Shown piece after piece: positions 1 to 8,527 of a stretch of 61,973 nt of DNA. Source of the stretch: a bacterium (lineage in GTDB: Bacteria; Zhuqueibacterota; Zhuqueibacteria; Residuimicrobiales; Oceaniaggregativiventaceae); assembly GCA_029565675.1 (NCBI GenBank), contig JAKQNP010000033.1:1-61973 (forward strand), in the 5' to 3' direction. Made by a program: the position numbers and the translations under genes. Each line of letters opens with the position of its first letter. Within the stretch, counting starts at the first letter, position 1. The notes beneath the pieces were generated by a model that was given only the letters and a program-made list of their open reading frames with translations, made no database searches and had not been told where the DNA came from.

Positions 1-226
1 ACCGACTACTCAGAAAAACGTAAGCATGCGGGCAATGAACGCCCATGCGATATTGTCACAATATTGATGTTGTAGATTGCATGTTTATGTGTCACAGAGC
101 TAAAATTATTTTGGGTTACATTTTATTTTGAGGCAACGGGACAACGGGTTTTGTGGGCGCAAGGAGTATGGGATGCTAGGTTCAGGCGTTCAGCGGGCAA
201 TGAGGGCATGGCTGGAGATATCAAGA

Positions 227-826
227 TCAACGGATTTCGGTATTTCGACCGGGGATCTGGTACTCTCTGATTTTTCTGCGCAGCTCAGCGTCTTTAATCT
301 CTACACAAAGACTTGCCTGGCGATAGTTATCGCTGACGCGATAGAGGCTGCCGCAAAAATCAACCCGTTTTCGATTGTCGGTTTCCAGGATATAATTGCC
401 GGCTTTATCGGGAATGAAAGTCAGACAAGCATCCGTGTAGCGGCTGAAGCAAACCGTGATTTTGAGCGGCCCCGGGAAAATCGGGTTGCCAAAGATCTCG
501 AGCAACGGTTCATAACCAATATTCGCGGCAACCCCGGGGGTATTTCTCTGCAATCGTATCACTTCGCTGTCATTGCCTCGATAGATCAACAGGCCAAGGT
601 TCTTGTTGACTTTTTTTATGGTCAGATTGATCTTCCCGGTCAGTGTCAAGTCTTCAGTCAGGTAAAACCTCATCTGTGACAGCTCTTGCGGTGTCAGACG
701 GTGATCTTTGATGAGTTTTTCCGTGACGGGGAAAAGGGAGGAGTGATACCTGGGCCCTGTGTGGCAGGATAGGTTCTGCATGGCCAATAGGGTGATGAGT
801 ATGGGAAGCGCAAAGTTAGTTTTCAT
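227..826 (-). CDS. putative lipoprotein, unknown function
   Basis: I do not recognise a family. The 199-residue protein starts with a hydrophobic segment and a plausible lipobox (NLSC, Cys at about residue 21), so it is probably lipid-anchored in the envelope. The rest is soluble, with several short beta-prone stretches and four further cysteines in the C-terminal half (around ITVCF, DACLTF, DFCG, SLCVE), which could form disulfides in the periplasm. The start is the ATG at 826 ahead of the signal sequence; its ribosome binding site is weak. It stands alone: the next gene on the same strand (hydC) ends about 570 bases upstream, with a mobile repeat in between. Plus-strand open frames across it look like antisense shadows. 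Confidence 0.6.
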   Translation of the reverse strand: MKTNFALPILITLLAMQNLSCHTGPRYHSSLFPVTEKLIKDHRLTPQELSQMRFYLTEDLTLTGKINLTIKKVNKNLGLLIYRGNDSEVIRLQRNTPGVAANIGYEPLLEIFGNPIFPGPLKITVCFSRYTDACLTFIPDKAGNYILETDNRKRVDFCGSLYRVSDNYRQASLCVEIKDAELRRKIREYQIPGRNTEIR

Positions 827-1396
827 ATCACTGCTTATCCGATTTTATCTGCCATCAGCCGTTTGGACAAAACTCGAATTCTGGGTTGACAGAATAGCAA
901 AACCGATCCGGCAATATCTTGCTGTTTGTGTCCTGTTATAACTGCCCTCAGCGCATTGCGTTCCGATTGTTTTTGGCTGATCGGACGCGGAATGCCGAAT
1001 TGAGAACAAATGAAATCAACTGCTTAAATATACCAATCCTGTGAGGATTTGCAATAGAAATATTCATGCGCAGATTCGGTGTTAACCGAATCAATTAACA
1101 TTCAATCGCTTATTCTTGATGCGGTTGAGAAAAGGGCACTTTTCACCCAACATGCTTCGCCATCAGATTGATTTTCTTTAAGATCCGGTGCTGCGCACCG
1201 AATCCGGGCATAATGGACTTTTTGCAGACAATCGGCAAAATCCCCTTGCAGCGGGAGCAGGGCGTTTTGGGGCTTGGTTCTTCTGCCTGTGAGCAGAATG
1301 GGCATCTGGTGCGCAACAGAGCGCAGAGTTGGCTTTTTTTGTTTTGGCAATCGCATCGCCGGTCCGGCAACAGTGTCAGCATTCGCGCGAAATCGA
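827..1396. other. intergenic region with a MITE copy
   Basis: This 570-base region separates the lipoprotein gene from the end of hydC. It contains one complete copy of the 140-bp miniature element (1069-1208). Otherwise I see no convincing gene. Short open frames across 1100-1420 run through the repeat and do not look coding. No clear intrinsic terminator for the hydrogenase operon is visible. Confidence 0.6.
1069..1208 (+). repeat. MITE-like element, copy 1
   Basis: This 140-bp element matches the copies at 39378-39517 (same orientation) and 59478-59617 (opposite orientation) over its whole length with few differences. Its left end reads CGCAGATTCGGTG and its right end CACCGAATCCGGG, so the ends form imperfect terminal inverted repeats. 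Each end is also a small palindrome: GATTCGGTGTTAACCGAATC on the left and CCGGTGCTGCGCACCG on the right. A short internal hairpin, GAAAAG/CTTTTC, lies in the middle. The flanking 5-mers (TCATG and CATAA) are not identical, so any target duplication has decayed. It has no coding capacity. Confidence 0.85.
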
Positions 1397-1894
1397 TCAG
1401 TCTATGGCAGCCGCTTTGACGCTGTTGAGCAATTCGGGCACTTGTTTGGCGGTTACTTTGCTGTAGATCTTGTCATTGATGGTGACCACGGGTGCAAGGG
1501 CGCACACACCCAGACAGCGGCTGCTCTCCAAAGAAAAGAGGCCGTCCGGAGTGGTTTCGCCCAATTCGATCCCGAGTTCGGTGCGAAAGGCGTCCAGCAC
1601 CTTGTCAGCGCCTTTGACGAAACAAGCGGTGCCCAGACAGATGGATATGGAAAACTTTCCACGCGGCTGCAGGCGGAAAAAATGGTAAAAGGTGGACACG
1701 CCGCTGATGATTGAAGTCGGGATTTGCATATGCTGGGCCACTTGATCCATGTGGGCCTGGCTGAGATAGCCGTAGCGCTGCTGGATTTTGTGCAACACGG
1801 CGATCAGATAACTCTTTGGATGTTCCTTTTGCAGGCAGGCGTCCATAAAAGCGATGGTTTCGCTATCGAGATGCTGATTGGACTCGGCGCTCAT
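1397..1894 (-). CDS. hydC: NADH-dependent [FeFe] hydrogenase, NuoE-like subunit HydC
   Basis: This 165-residue protein is the small [2Fe-2S] subunit of a trimeric NADH-linked [FeFe] hydrogenase. The N-terminal half is the NuoE-type helical domain (PKSYLIAVLHKIQQRYGYLS). The C-terminal half is the thioredoxin-like [2Fe-2S] fold with the expected four cysteines in a C-x4-C (CLGTAC) plus C-x3-C (CLGVC) pattern. In this family the subunit passes electrons between the HydB flavin site and the rest of the complex. Its ATG overlaps the stop codon of hydA (TAATG), so the two are translationally coupled. It is the last gene of the operon, whereas in many known operons the NuoE-like gene comes first. 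Confidence 0.92.
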   Translation of the reverse strand: MSAESNQHLDSETIAFMDACLQKEHPKSYLIAVLHKIQQRYGYLSQAHMDQVAQHMQIPTSIISGVSTFYHFFRLQPRGKFSISICLGTACFVKGADKVLDAFRTELGIELGETTPDGLFSLESSRCLGVCALAPVVTINDKIYSKVTAKQVPELLNSVKAAAID

Positions 1895-3648
1895 TATTTA
1901 ATCCCTCTCGGTTCGCGTGGTGTATACGTGGTATGCAGCAGTTCATGGGCTCGATGGCTGCCGGGTTGCTCGAGATAGTCCTGGTAGAGTTTTTCGATGA
2001 ACGGATTGCGATGGGCAACGCGAATGGCTTTGGCTTCATCGATTCGGTAAAGTGCTTTGGCGCGCAACCTGGCGATTTCCGGATCCAGAACGTAATGATT
2101 GTCAGGCGGATAGGGTTGCCCGCCGCCGGCGATACAGCCGCCGGGACAAGCCATCAATTCAATCAAATGGTAAGTTTTTTCGCCTTTCTTCACCCGCTCG
2201 AGAATGGTTTTGGCATTGTTCAAGCCATTGGCGACCGCCACATTCAAGGTGCGACCGGCGATTTCGATGCTCGCTTCCTTGAGACCCTTTACTTCCCGCA
2301 CCTGGTCAAAGTTGAGCTCGGTGAGCGGCTTGCCGGTGAGTTTTTCAGCGGCGGTGCGCAGAGCGGCTTCCATCACCCCGCCGGTTGTGCCGAACAGGTC
2401 AGCGGCGCCGGTCGAAAAACCGAGCGGCGCATCGAATTCCCCCTCTGGCAGCATGGTAAAGTTGATGCCATAGGATTTGATCATCCAGATGAATTCACGG
2501 GTGGTGAGCACCGCATCGGTATAGGGATAGCCGTCTGCGCTGCAATGTTCGCTGCGTTCGGCTTCGAACTTTTTTGCGGTGCAGGGCATGATGGCCACGA
2601 CAAAGATATCTTTCGCGTTCCGTCCGGTTTTTTCGGCATAGTAGGTTTTCAACAGAACCGACAACATGGACATGGGTGAGCGGCAGGTGGAGGCGAACGG
2701 GATCATTTCAGGATAAAAGTGTTCCATGAATTTGATCCAACCCGAAGAGCAGGATGTCAACAGAGGCAAACGGTCATTTTTTTCCAACCGCTTGATCAGC
2801 TCGTTTGCTTCTTCGACGATGGTCAAATCGGCGCCGAAATTGGTATCGAACACGGCCTCGAAACCGAGCCGGTGCAGGGCGGTGACGGTTTGTCCGGTCA
2901 TTGGCGTGCCGGGTGCCAGCCCAAATCCTTCTCCGATAGCAGCACGGATGGAGGGTGCGATTTGCGCCACCACGTGTTTGCTCGGATCGGCCAGAGCGGC
3001 CCAGACGCGGTCGGTGGAGTTGTTTTCCAGAAACGCTGCAACCGGGCAGACATTGATGCATTGACCGCAAGCAATACAGACCGAGTCGGCCATGCCCTGT
3101 TCATAGGCCGGGGCGACGACGGTTTCGACTCCGCGGTAGAGTTGGCTGAGATTGGTGACTCCCTGCACTTCGGCACAAACGCGCACGCATCGGCGGCAGA
3201 GGATGCACTTTTCCGCATCGCGGATGACCGCCAGGCTCGATTTTTCGATTTCGTGGCGTTTGCGTTTGCCCTCAAACAATCGATCCCGCACGCCCATGGC
3301 ATAGGCCAGATTTTGCAGTTCGCAGTTGCCGTCGCGTTCACAGATCTGGCATTCGCGCGGATGGTTGTCGAGGATCAGTTCGATCAGATCTCGGCGCGCC
3401 TGGCGGATTTCCGGCGAATTGGTGCGGACGCGCATGCCCTCACGGACCGGAGTGGCGCAGGACGGCACAAAGTTGCGGCTTCCGTCTACCTCGACGATAC
3501 AGATGCGGCACGCGCCTTCGATGGACAAGTCCGGATGATAACAAAGACGCGGAATTTTGATCCCCAATTTTTCCGCGGCCTGCAGAATGGTGGTGTCTTG
3601 CGACACGCTTAGCGCTTGATCGTCGATTGTCAGATTGATCTCTTTCAT
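1894..3648 (-). CDS. hydA: NADH-dependent [FeFe] hydrogenase catalytic subunit HydA
   Basis: This is the catalytic hydrogenase subunit, about 584 residues, cytoplasmic. Order: plant-type [2Fe-2S] domain (Cys36, 47, 50, 64), His-Cys [4Fe-4S] site (His96, Cys100, 103, 109), two [4Fe-4S] clusters (CILCRRC-VRVC and CIACGQC-INVCP, residues 148-201), then the H-cluster domain. Motif L2 is MPCTAKKFE (about 355-363) and L3 is ELMACPGGCIAGGGQP, both canonical. Motif L1 reads TSCSSGW (298-304), where monomeric enzymes have TSCCPGW, and the following helix reads SPMSM instead of SPQQM. There is no C-terminal [2Fe-2S] domain. I chose the ATG at 3648 (MKEINLTI) because it has a good ribosome binding site (AGGAAAAGAG); the longer reading would run into hydB. 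Maturases HydEFG are not in the window. Confidence 0.93.
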   Translation of the reverse strand: MKEINLTIDDQALSVSQDTTILQAAEKLGIKIPRLCYHPDLSIEGACRICIVEVDGSRNFVPSCATPVREGMRVRTNSPEIRQARRDLIELILDNHPRECQICERDGNCELQNLAYAMGVRDRLFEGKRKRHEIEKSSLAVIRDAEKCILCRRCVRVCAEVQGVTNLSQLYRGVETVVAPAYEQGMADSVCIACGQCINVCPVAAFLENNSTDRVWAALADPSKHVVAQIAPSIRAAIGEGFGLAPGTPMTGQTVTALHRLGFEAVFDTNFGADLTIVEEANELIKRLEKNDRLPLLTSCSSGWIKFMEHFYPEMIPFASTCRSPMSMLSVLLKTYYAEKTGRNAKDIFVVAIMPCTAKKFEAERSEHCSADGYPYTDAVLTTREFIWMIKSYGINFTMLPEGEFDAPLGFSTGAADLFGTTGGVMEAALRTAAEKLTGKPLTELNFDQVREVKGLKEASIEIAGRTLNVAVANGLNNAKTILERVKKGEKTYHLIELMACPGGCIAGGGQPYPPDNHYVLDPEIARLRAKALYRIDEAKAIRVAHRNPFIEKLYQDYLEQPGSHRAHELLHTTYTPREPRGIK

Positions 3649-3724
3649 TCGCTCTTTTCCTGTTTGGCTGATATCCCGTCTGTTGTTCGGCTTTGGCGCG
3701 TCGCTTTCAAAGTTCGGATTCCTT

Positions 3725-5908
3725 TCAGGTGCGCCGGACGGCGTCGAATTTGCATACATTGTAACATTCGCTGCACTTGATGCAGCGGCTCTGGTCGATC
3801 ACATGCGGCTGCCGGGCAGCGCCGGCGATGCAAGAGACCGGGCAGCGCCGGGCGCACAGGGTGCAGCCCGTACATTTGTCAATGTCGATTTCGTAGCGGA
3901 TGAGCTGGGTGCATTTGTGCGCCGGACAGCGCTTGTCGCGGATGTGGATAATGAACTCTTCGGTAAAATTTTCCAGTGCGCTCAGAACCGGATTGGGGGC
4001 AGTCTGGCCGAGGCCGCACAGCGAAGTTTTTTGGATCAGCTTGCCCAAACGGCGAAGCTTGTCGAGATCGGCCATTTCCCCTTTGCCCTGTGTGATGCGC
4101 TCGAGGATTTCCAGCATTCGCAAGGTGCCCTCGCGGCAAGGCACACATTTGCCGCAAGATTCGCTCTGGGTGAATTCGAGAAAGAATTTGGATGTGGCGA
4201 CCATGCAATCCTCGTCGTCGAGCACGATCATGCCGCCGGATCCCATGATGGAACCGATTTCCGACAGGGTTTCATATTCCACCATCGTATCCAGGCGATC
4301 GGCCGGGATGCAGCCTCCGGACGGCCCGCCGGTCTGCACTGCTTTCAGAGTGTGTCCTTCGCGCAGGCCGCCGCCGATATCGAAAATGATATCACGCAGC
4401 CTCGTGCCCATCGGCACCTCGACCAGACCGGTGTTGAGAACTTTGCCGGCCAGGGCAAAAACCTTGGTGCCGCGGCTGTTCTTGGTGCCGATGCGGCTGA
4501 ACCAGTCGGCGCCATAGAGCATGATCGTCGGTACATTGGCCCAGGTTTCGACATTGTTGATAACCGTGGGGTGCCCCCACAAGCCCGATTGAGTGGGATA
4601 GGGGGGCCGGATGCGCGGCTGGCCGCGTTTGCCCTCGATCGAATAAATCAACGCGGTTTCCTCACCGCAGACAAAAGCGCCAGCTCCCAAACGAATTTCG
4701 ATGTCGAAATTTAAGCCCGAATCGAGGATGTTCTTGCCGAGCAGGCGGTGCTTGTGCGCAGTGGCAATCGCTTTTTCCAGGCGCTCGATCGCCAGGGGAT
4801 ATTCAGCGCGGATATAGATATATCCCTGACGGGCGCCGACCGCGACCGCACCGATGGTCATCCCTTCGAGAACGATGAAAGGATCACCTTCCAGCGCGCT
4901 GCGGTCCATGAACGCCCCGGGATCCCCTTCGTCGGCGTTGCAGACCACGTAGCGGATCGGATCATCGGTATAAGTCACGGCGTTGATCCATTTCTGGCCG
5001 GTGGGAAACCCGCCGCCGCCGCGTCCGCGCAGTCCGGATTTGAGAATCGTCTGACGCACCGCATCCGGATCGTTGGTTTCCAGCACCTGTGCCAGAGCCT
5101 CGTAACCTTTGTTGAGGACATACTCCGGCAGACTTTCCGGATCGATCAAGCCGCTGTTGCGCAAGGTTAAACGGGTTTGTTTGTTAAAGAACGCCACGTC
5201 GCCGTACATCGAAAAGAACTGTTCGGTGATAAAATCGGTGTGATAGCGATGCTTGACGTTGACCTGATGGTCAACAAAATGCGATTTGACGATTTCGTCG
5301 AGATCCTCTTCGGTTTCGAACCGGTAAAGGGTGCGTTCCGGGAAAACCATCATCACATGTTGCTTGCCGACTTTTTCCTTTGGACACAAACCCAGACAGC
5401 CGCTATGAAAAATCCGCACCAGATCTTCCGCAATATTGTGAGAACACAACAGCCGCTTGAGCATCTCTTCTGAATCCTGCGCATTCTCGTGACTGCAGCG
5501 ATGCGATGAACACATGGTCACCACATAGCTGTAAAGAGTGTCGGTCTTTTTGTCCAGGATCAGGTTGGGAATCGGTTTGCCGCCGATCACATGGTGCTGG
5601 AAAATTTCCTGTACTTTGTTGGGCGTGACCTGTTCGTATTTGATCGGGATCTGTCCTGGGAAAAAAACACCGACGATCGGTTCGCGGGCGCAGCGGCCTG
5701 TGCAGCCGGTCTGCTTGAGCAGGATGTCCTGGCGGCCGCTCGCCCTGATCAATTTGTCGAACTCTTGCCTGACTTGATCGGCTCCGGCGGCATTTTCACA
5801 GGTCGCGGATCCGACCTGGACGATGATTTTTTGCTTGTCGCCCCGAGCAGTGCGCTCCTGGTCAAATTGGCGATAGAGCGTTTTATAGAAAGCTAGCGCC
5901 TGACCCAT
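3725..5908 (-). CDS. hydB: NADH-dependent [FeFe] hydrogenase, NuoF-like flavoprotein HydB, with two N-terminal [2Fe-2S] domains
   Basis: This 727-residue protein is the NADH- and FMN-binding subunit. The core (about 240-620) is NuoF-like, with the glycine-rich [13 protein letters not shown] loop, [13 protein letters not shown], and the [12 protein letters not shown] cluster motif. The C-terminus is a two-[4Fe-4S] ferredoxin ([12 protein letters not shown] and [11 protein letters not shown]). Unusually there are two thioredoxin-like [2Fe-2S] domains in front. The first has Cys37, 69 and 73 only. The second has the full set, Cys133 and 138 (CSSHRC) plus Cys171 and 175 (CLGLC). The start at 5908 (MGQALAF) has a GAGGAA ribosome binding site; a longer reading to 6004 looks untranslated. 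It is the first gene of the operon, 76 bases ahead of hydA, so the order is B-A-C. Confidence 0.92.
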   Translation of the reverse strand: MGQALAFYKTLYRQFDQERTARGDKQKIIVQVGSATCENAAGADQVRQEFDKLIRASGRQDILLKQTGCTGRCAREPIVGVFFPGQIPIKYEQVTPNKVQEIFQHHVIGGKPIPNLILDKKTDTLYSYVVTMCSSHRCSHENAQDSEEMLKRLLCSHNIAEDLVRIFHSGCLGLCPKEKVGKQHVMMVFPERTLYRFETEEDLDEIVKSHFVDHQVNVKHRYHTDFITEQFFSMYGDVAFFNKQTRLTLRNSGLIDPESLPEYVLNKGYEALAQVLETNDPDAVRQTILKSGLRGRGGGGFPTGQKWINAVTYTDDPIRYVVCNADEGDPGAFMDRSALEGDPFIVLEGMTIGAVAVGARQGYIYIRAEYPLAIERLEKAIATAHKHRLLGKNILDSGLNFDIEIRLGAGAFVCGEETALIYSIEGKRGQPRIRPPYPTQSGLWGHPTVINNVETWANVPTIMLYGADWFSRIGTKNSRGTKVFALAGKVLNTGLVEVPMGTRLRDIIFDIGGGLREGHTLKAVQTGGPSGGCIPADRLDTMVEYETLSEIGSIMGSGGMIVLDDEDCMVATSKFFLEFTQSESCGKCVPCREGTLRMLEILERITQGKGEMADLDKLRRLGKLIQKTSLCGLGQTAPNPVLSALENFTEEFIIHIRDKRCPAHKCTQLIRYEIDIDKCTGCTLCARRCPVSCIAGAARQPHVIDQSRCIKCSECYNVCKFDAVRRT

Positions 5909-6123
5909 TTTGCGTTCCTCATGCAGTGCGGATGTACGGATCTGTGATTTGTGAGAATTGGCTTTTAAGGCCGGAGAATGCGAAGAGCGAATCGCCCACA
6001 ACAACCTTCAACAACGCAAGATAATTAAAACATCTTTTCAGGTCAAACAATTTATACCGCGCCAGAGCAGATCTGAGGCGTTTTGAGAAGTTGATTCGGG
6101 GCGCAACAACGATCGTCCGCCGG

Positions 6124-7659
6124 TTATTTTTTTCGTGCAGGCTGCTTTTGCAGCATCTTGCGAACCATCTCCGTGATGCTGCGGAAATCCATCTTGCCGC
6201 TGCCCATTTTTGGCAGTTCCGGGATGATCACAAATTGTTTTGGCATCGCCAGCGGCGGCAGCTTTTGGCTCATCTGTTTCACGATCTCTTTTTCATTGAT
6301 TTTTCCGGTGACTGCAGCGACGATTCGGGCCCCTTTGAGCGAATCCGGCACTTCCACGACACAGCAGGAGATACCCTCGGGCAATAGCCCTTCGAGTACG
6401 GTTTCGGTGCGTACCAGTGAGATCATTTCGCCGCCGACTTTGATAAAGCGCTTGAGACGGCCGCGATGCCAGAGATAACCTTCGTCATCGATAACGCCCA
6501 TATCGCCGGTATCGTACCAGCCGTCTTTGATGCGGAGTGTGGTTTCTTCGATATCGTCGAAATAACCCTTCATGACCAAATCGCCTTTGACCATGATTTT
6601 GCCTTCCGTGTTCGGCGGCAAATCCTTGCCAGTGGCGATGTCGGCAATCTTGACACTCACGCCGGGCAGAGTCTTGCCGATGCTGCCAGGACGGTTGGCT
6701 TCCAGCGTGTTGACCGAGACGACCGGACTGGTTTCGGTTGTCCCGTAACCCTCGAGCAATTCGATATGGTGTTTTTGCCAATAGGCATCCCGCAGCCAGT
6801 CCGGGCATTTATCCGCGCCGGCGACCATCAACCGCACCGAATCAAAATCGCCCGGCTGTGCCTCGCGCACATAACCGCCGAAAAAGATGGGGGTGGCGGC
6901 GATCATGGTGACCTTTTCTTCGCGCATAAAACCGGGGATTTTCTTATAGTCCAGGGGGCTGGCATGGGTGACAGCGGTCATCCCCAGGGTGAGCGGCAAC
7001 CAAAAATTGGTGGTATAGCCGAAAACATGAAACAGAGGCAGAATCGACATGATCGCGTCATCGCTGCTCAGATGGAAGGTGGTGACAATGTCGTTGACGT
7101 TCGCACCGATGTTGCGATGGGTGAGCTGAACCCCTTTGGGGTCTTTTTCGCTGCCAGAGGTAAAAAGAATGACCACATTGTCGTCAATATCGGATTTTGG
7201 CAATGCGCGGATGATCAAATCAGCCGGCAACTTGCTGCGCAGCGCCGCGCTCAGTTTGTCGGCAGTGGTGATCTGCTGCATGATGTCTTCGATAAAGATC
7301 ATGCCCGGCACCAGCCGACAGCGGATTTTTTCCACCAGCGCTCGGGAAGCGATGATGGTTTTAAAGCCGCACATGTTTTGGGCATATTCGGCATTCTCGG
7401 CTGCACCGGTGGAATAGTTGATCATCACAGGTACCTTGCCGGCCATGATAACGCCAAGAGTGGTGAGCATGGCGCCGGCGGAGGTTGGAACCATAACGCC
7501 CAAAAACCCTTCGCGATATTTACTGAACTTTTTTGCCAGGATCAATGCAGCGATCAACGCTTTGCCATAGGTGACATTTTTTTCTGTGGTCTTATCGATG
7601 ATCGCATATTTTACCGCATGTTTTTTGGCTGTTCGGATGAATTCGTGATGAAGAATCAT
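6124..7659 (-). CDS. AMP-forming acyl-[acyl-carrier-protein] synthetase / acyl-CoA synthetase
   Basis: A 511-residue ANL-superfamily adenylating enzyme. The P-loop motif is FTSGSEKDPKGVQLTHRN (about 167-184). The GYGTTETSP motif, the YDTGDMG motif and the C-terminal catalytic lysine motif PKMGSGKMDFR are all present. The sequence resembles the acyl-ACP synthetase half of Aas, which activates fatty acids with ATP for transfer to ACP or phospholipid, but a fatty acyl-CoA ligase role is possible. There is no membrane acyltransferase domain attached. The start ATG at 7659 has a GGAGAAAAG ribosome binding site. It lies 215 bases upstream of hydB on the same strand. Whether the two are co-transcribed is unclear, and a functional link to the hydrogenase is not evident. 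Confidence 0.85.
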   Translation of the reverse strand: MILHHEFIRTAKKHAVKYAIIDKTTEKNVTYGKALIAALILAKKFSKYREGFLGVMVPTSAGAMLTTLGVIMAGKVPVMINYSTGAAENAEYAQNMCGFKTIIASRALVEKIRCRLVPGMIFIEDIMQQITTADKLSAALRSKLPADLIIRALPKSDIDDNVVILFTSGSEKDPKGVQLTHRNIGANVNDIVTTFHLSSDDAIMSILPLFHVFGYTTNFWLPLTLGMTAVTHASPLDYKKIPGFMREEKVTMIAATPIFFGGYVREAQPGDFDSVRLMVAGADKCPDWLRDAYWQKHHIELLEGYGTTETSPVVSVNTLEANRPGSIGKTLPGVSVKIADIATGKDLPPNTEGKIMVKGDLVMKGYFDDIEETTLRIKDGWYDTGDMGVIDDEGYLWHRGRLKRFIKVGGEMISLVRTETVLEGLLPEGISCCVVEVPDSLKGARIVAAVTGKINEKEIVKQMSQKLPPLAMPKQFVIIPELPKMGSGKMDFRSITEMVRKMLQKQPARKK

Positions 7660-8135
7660 GACTTTTCTCCAGCTTGGTTTCTATCGGTTGGCAAGAATCT
7701 GCGGACAAGGTATTGCCAAATGAATTGAAGGCAAAATGAACAGGATTCAGAAAACTTACAAAATAATTGCCTGCAATGCAAAAGAAAAGTGATCATTCGA
7801 TTATTTTTTTCTCACCCGCCGGGCATGGCCGTCTGCCGGGGTAATCAATGGTTTTCCTGTTTTTCTGAAAATTTATCTTGCATTGTAAGGTGTTATTGGA
7901 CATTTTTAATTGTGGATTGATGTTCATTCCTTGCCAAACACTCCTCTCCCCATTGCTGGAATTTTTAACATGGAGCGACTCACCCTGTCTAATCCTGATG
8001 GAACCATTCAGTCTTGCATGTTCTTGAAGTTAAGTCCGGATTCGGCGGCAATCGAAACAAATACCTATCATTCTGCATCGATCCCTGGCCATCGGATAGG
8101 AGATGCCGCTGTCGTGCGAAATTGGAGGTGTTGTG
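7660..8135. other. divergent intergenic region
   Basis: About 475 bases lie between the divergent acyl-ACP synthetase (minus) and the protease-inhibitor operon (plus). It must hold promoters for both, but I see no element close enough to a known consensus to name. It includes AT-rich tracts near 7790-7810 and 7855-7910. The short plus-strand open frame at 7910-8188 overlaps the inhibitor gene start and has no good ribosome binding site, so I do not call it. Confidence 0.5.
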
Positions 8136-8516
8136 ATGAGCAAATTCGCCGCATTGTTTTTTCTGATCCCGGCTTTGATGATTTGTGAGCAGCAAGAGAT
8201 GCCGACCTGCCTGCAAAAAACTGACGCGGAAAAAACCGTTGCCATGAGCGTCCACCAGGAGTTTGAAGTGCAACTTGCGAGCAACCCAACCACCGGATAT
8301 CGCTGGAGCTGGATTGCAGCGGACAGCGCGATTCTGCAGATGAAAAAACGAGAGTACCGATCTGAATCGGAATTGGTTGGTGGCGGCGGCAACGAGCGGT
8401 TTTTGTTTGCCGCCGTCAGCCCGGGCAAAACCGACCTGATTCTGGTCTATCACCGGCCGTGGGAAAAACCTCTCGCGCCGGTCGATTCTTTTATCGTGCA
8501 CATTGTGGTTAAATAG
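8136..8516 (+). CDS. chagasin-family (I42) cysteine protease inhibitor
   Basis: A 126-residue secreted protein of the chagasin/I42 family, small immunoglobulin-like proteins that block papain-family cysteine proteases by inserting three loops into the active site. All three loop motifs are visible: NPTTGY (50-55), the glycine-rich GGGGNERF loop (82-89) and RPWE (107-110). The N-terminus is hydrophobic, with a possible but non-ideal lipobox (LMIC, Cys17), so it is exported and may be lipid-anchored. The start at 8136 follows a strong GGAGGT site; an upstream in-frame ATG at 8103 lacks one. The next gene, 11 bases downstream, encodes a papain-type protease, which is the obvious partner. Confidence 0.88.
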   Translation: MSKFAALFFLIPALMICEQQEMPTCLQKTDAEKTVAMSVHQEFEVQLASNPTTGYRWSWIAADSAILQMKKREYRSESELVGGGGNERFLFAAVSPGKTDLILVYHRPWEKPLAPVDSFIVHIVVK

Positions 8517-8527
8517 GGAGGCAGGAG

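Noticed and set aside
128-679. 183-codon plus-strand open frame opposite the first lipoprotein
   Set aside because: It has no ribosome binding site or recognisable protein features, while the minus frame has a signal peptide and lipobox.
1069-1208. open frames starting MIFFKIRCCAP at three places, resembling a shared small protein
   Set aside because: They are translations of the MITE itself in each copy and are not conserved as proteins beyond the repeat.
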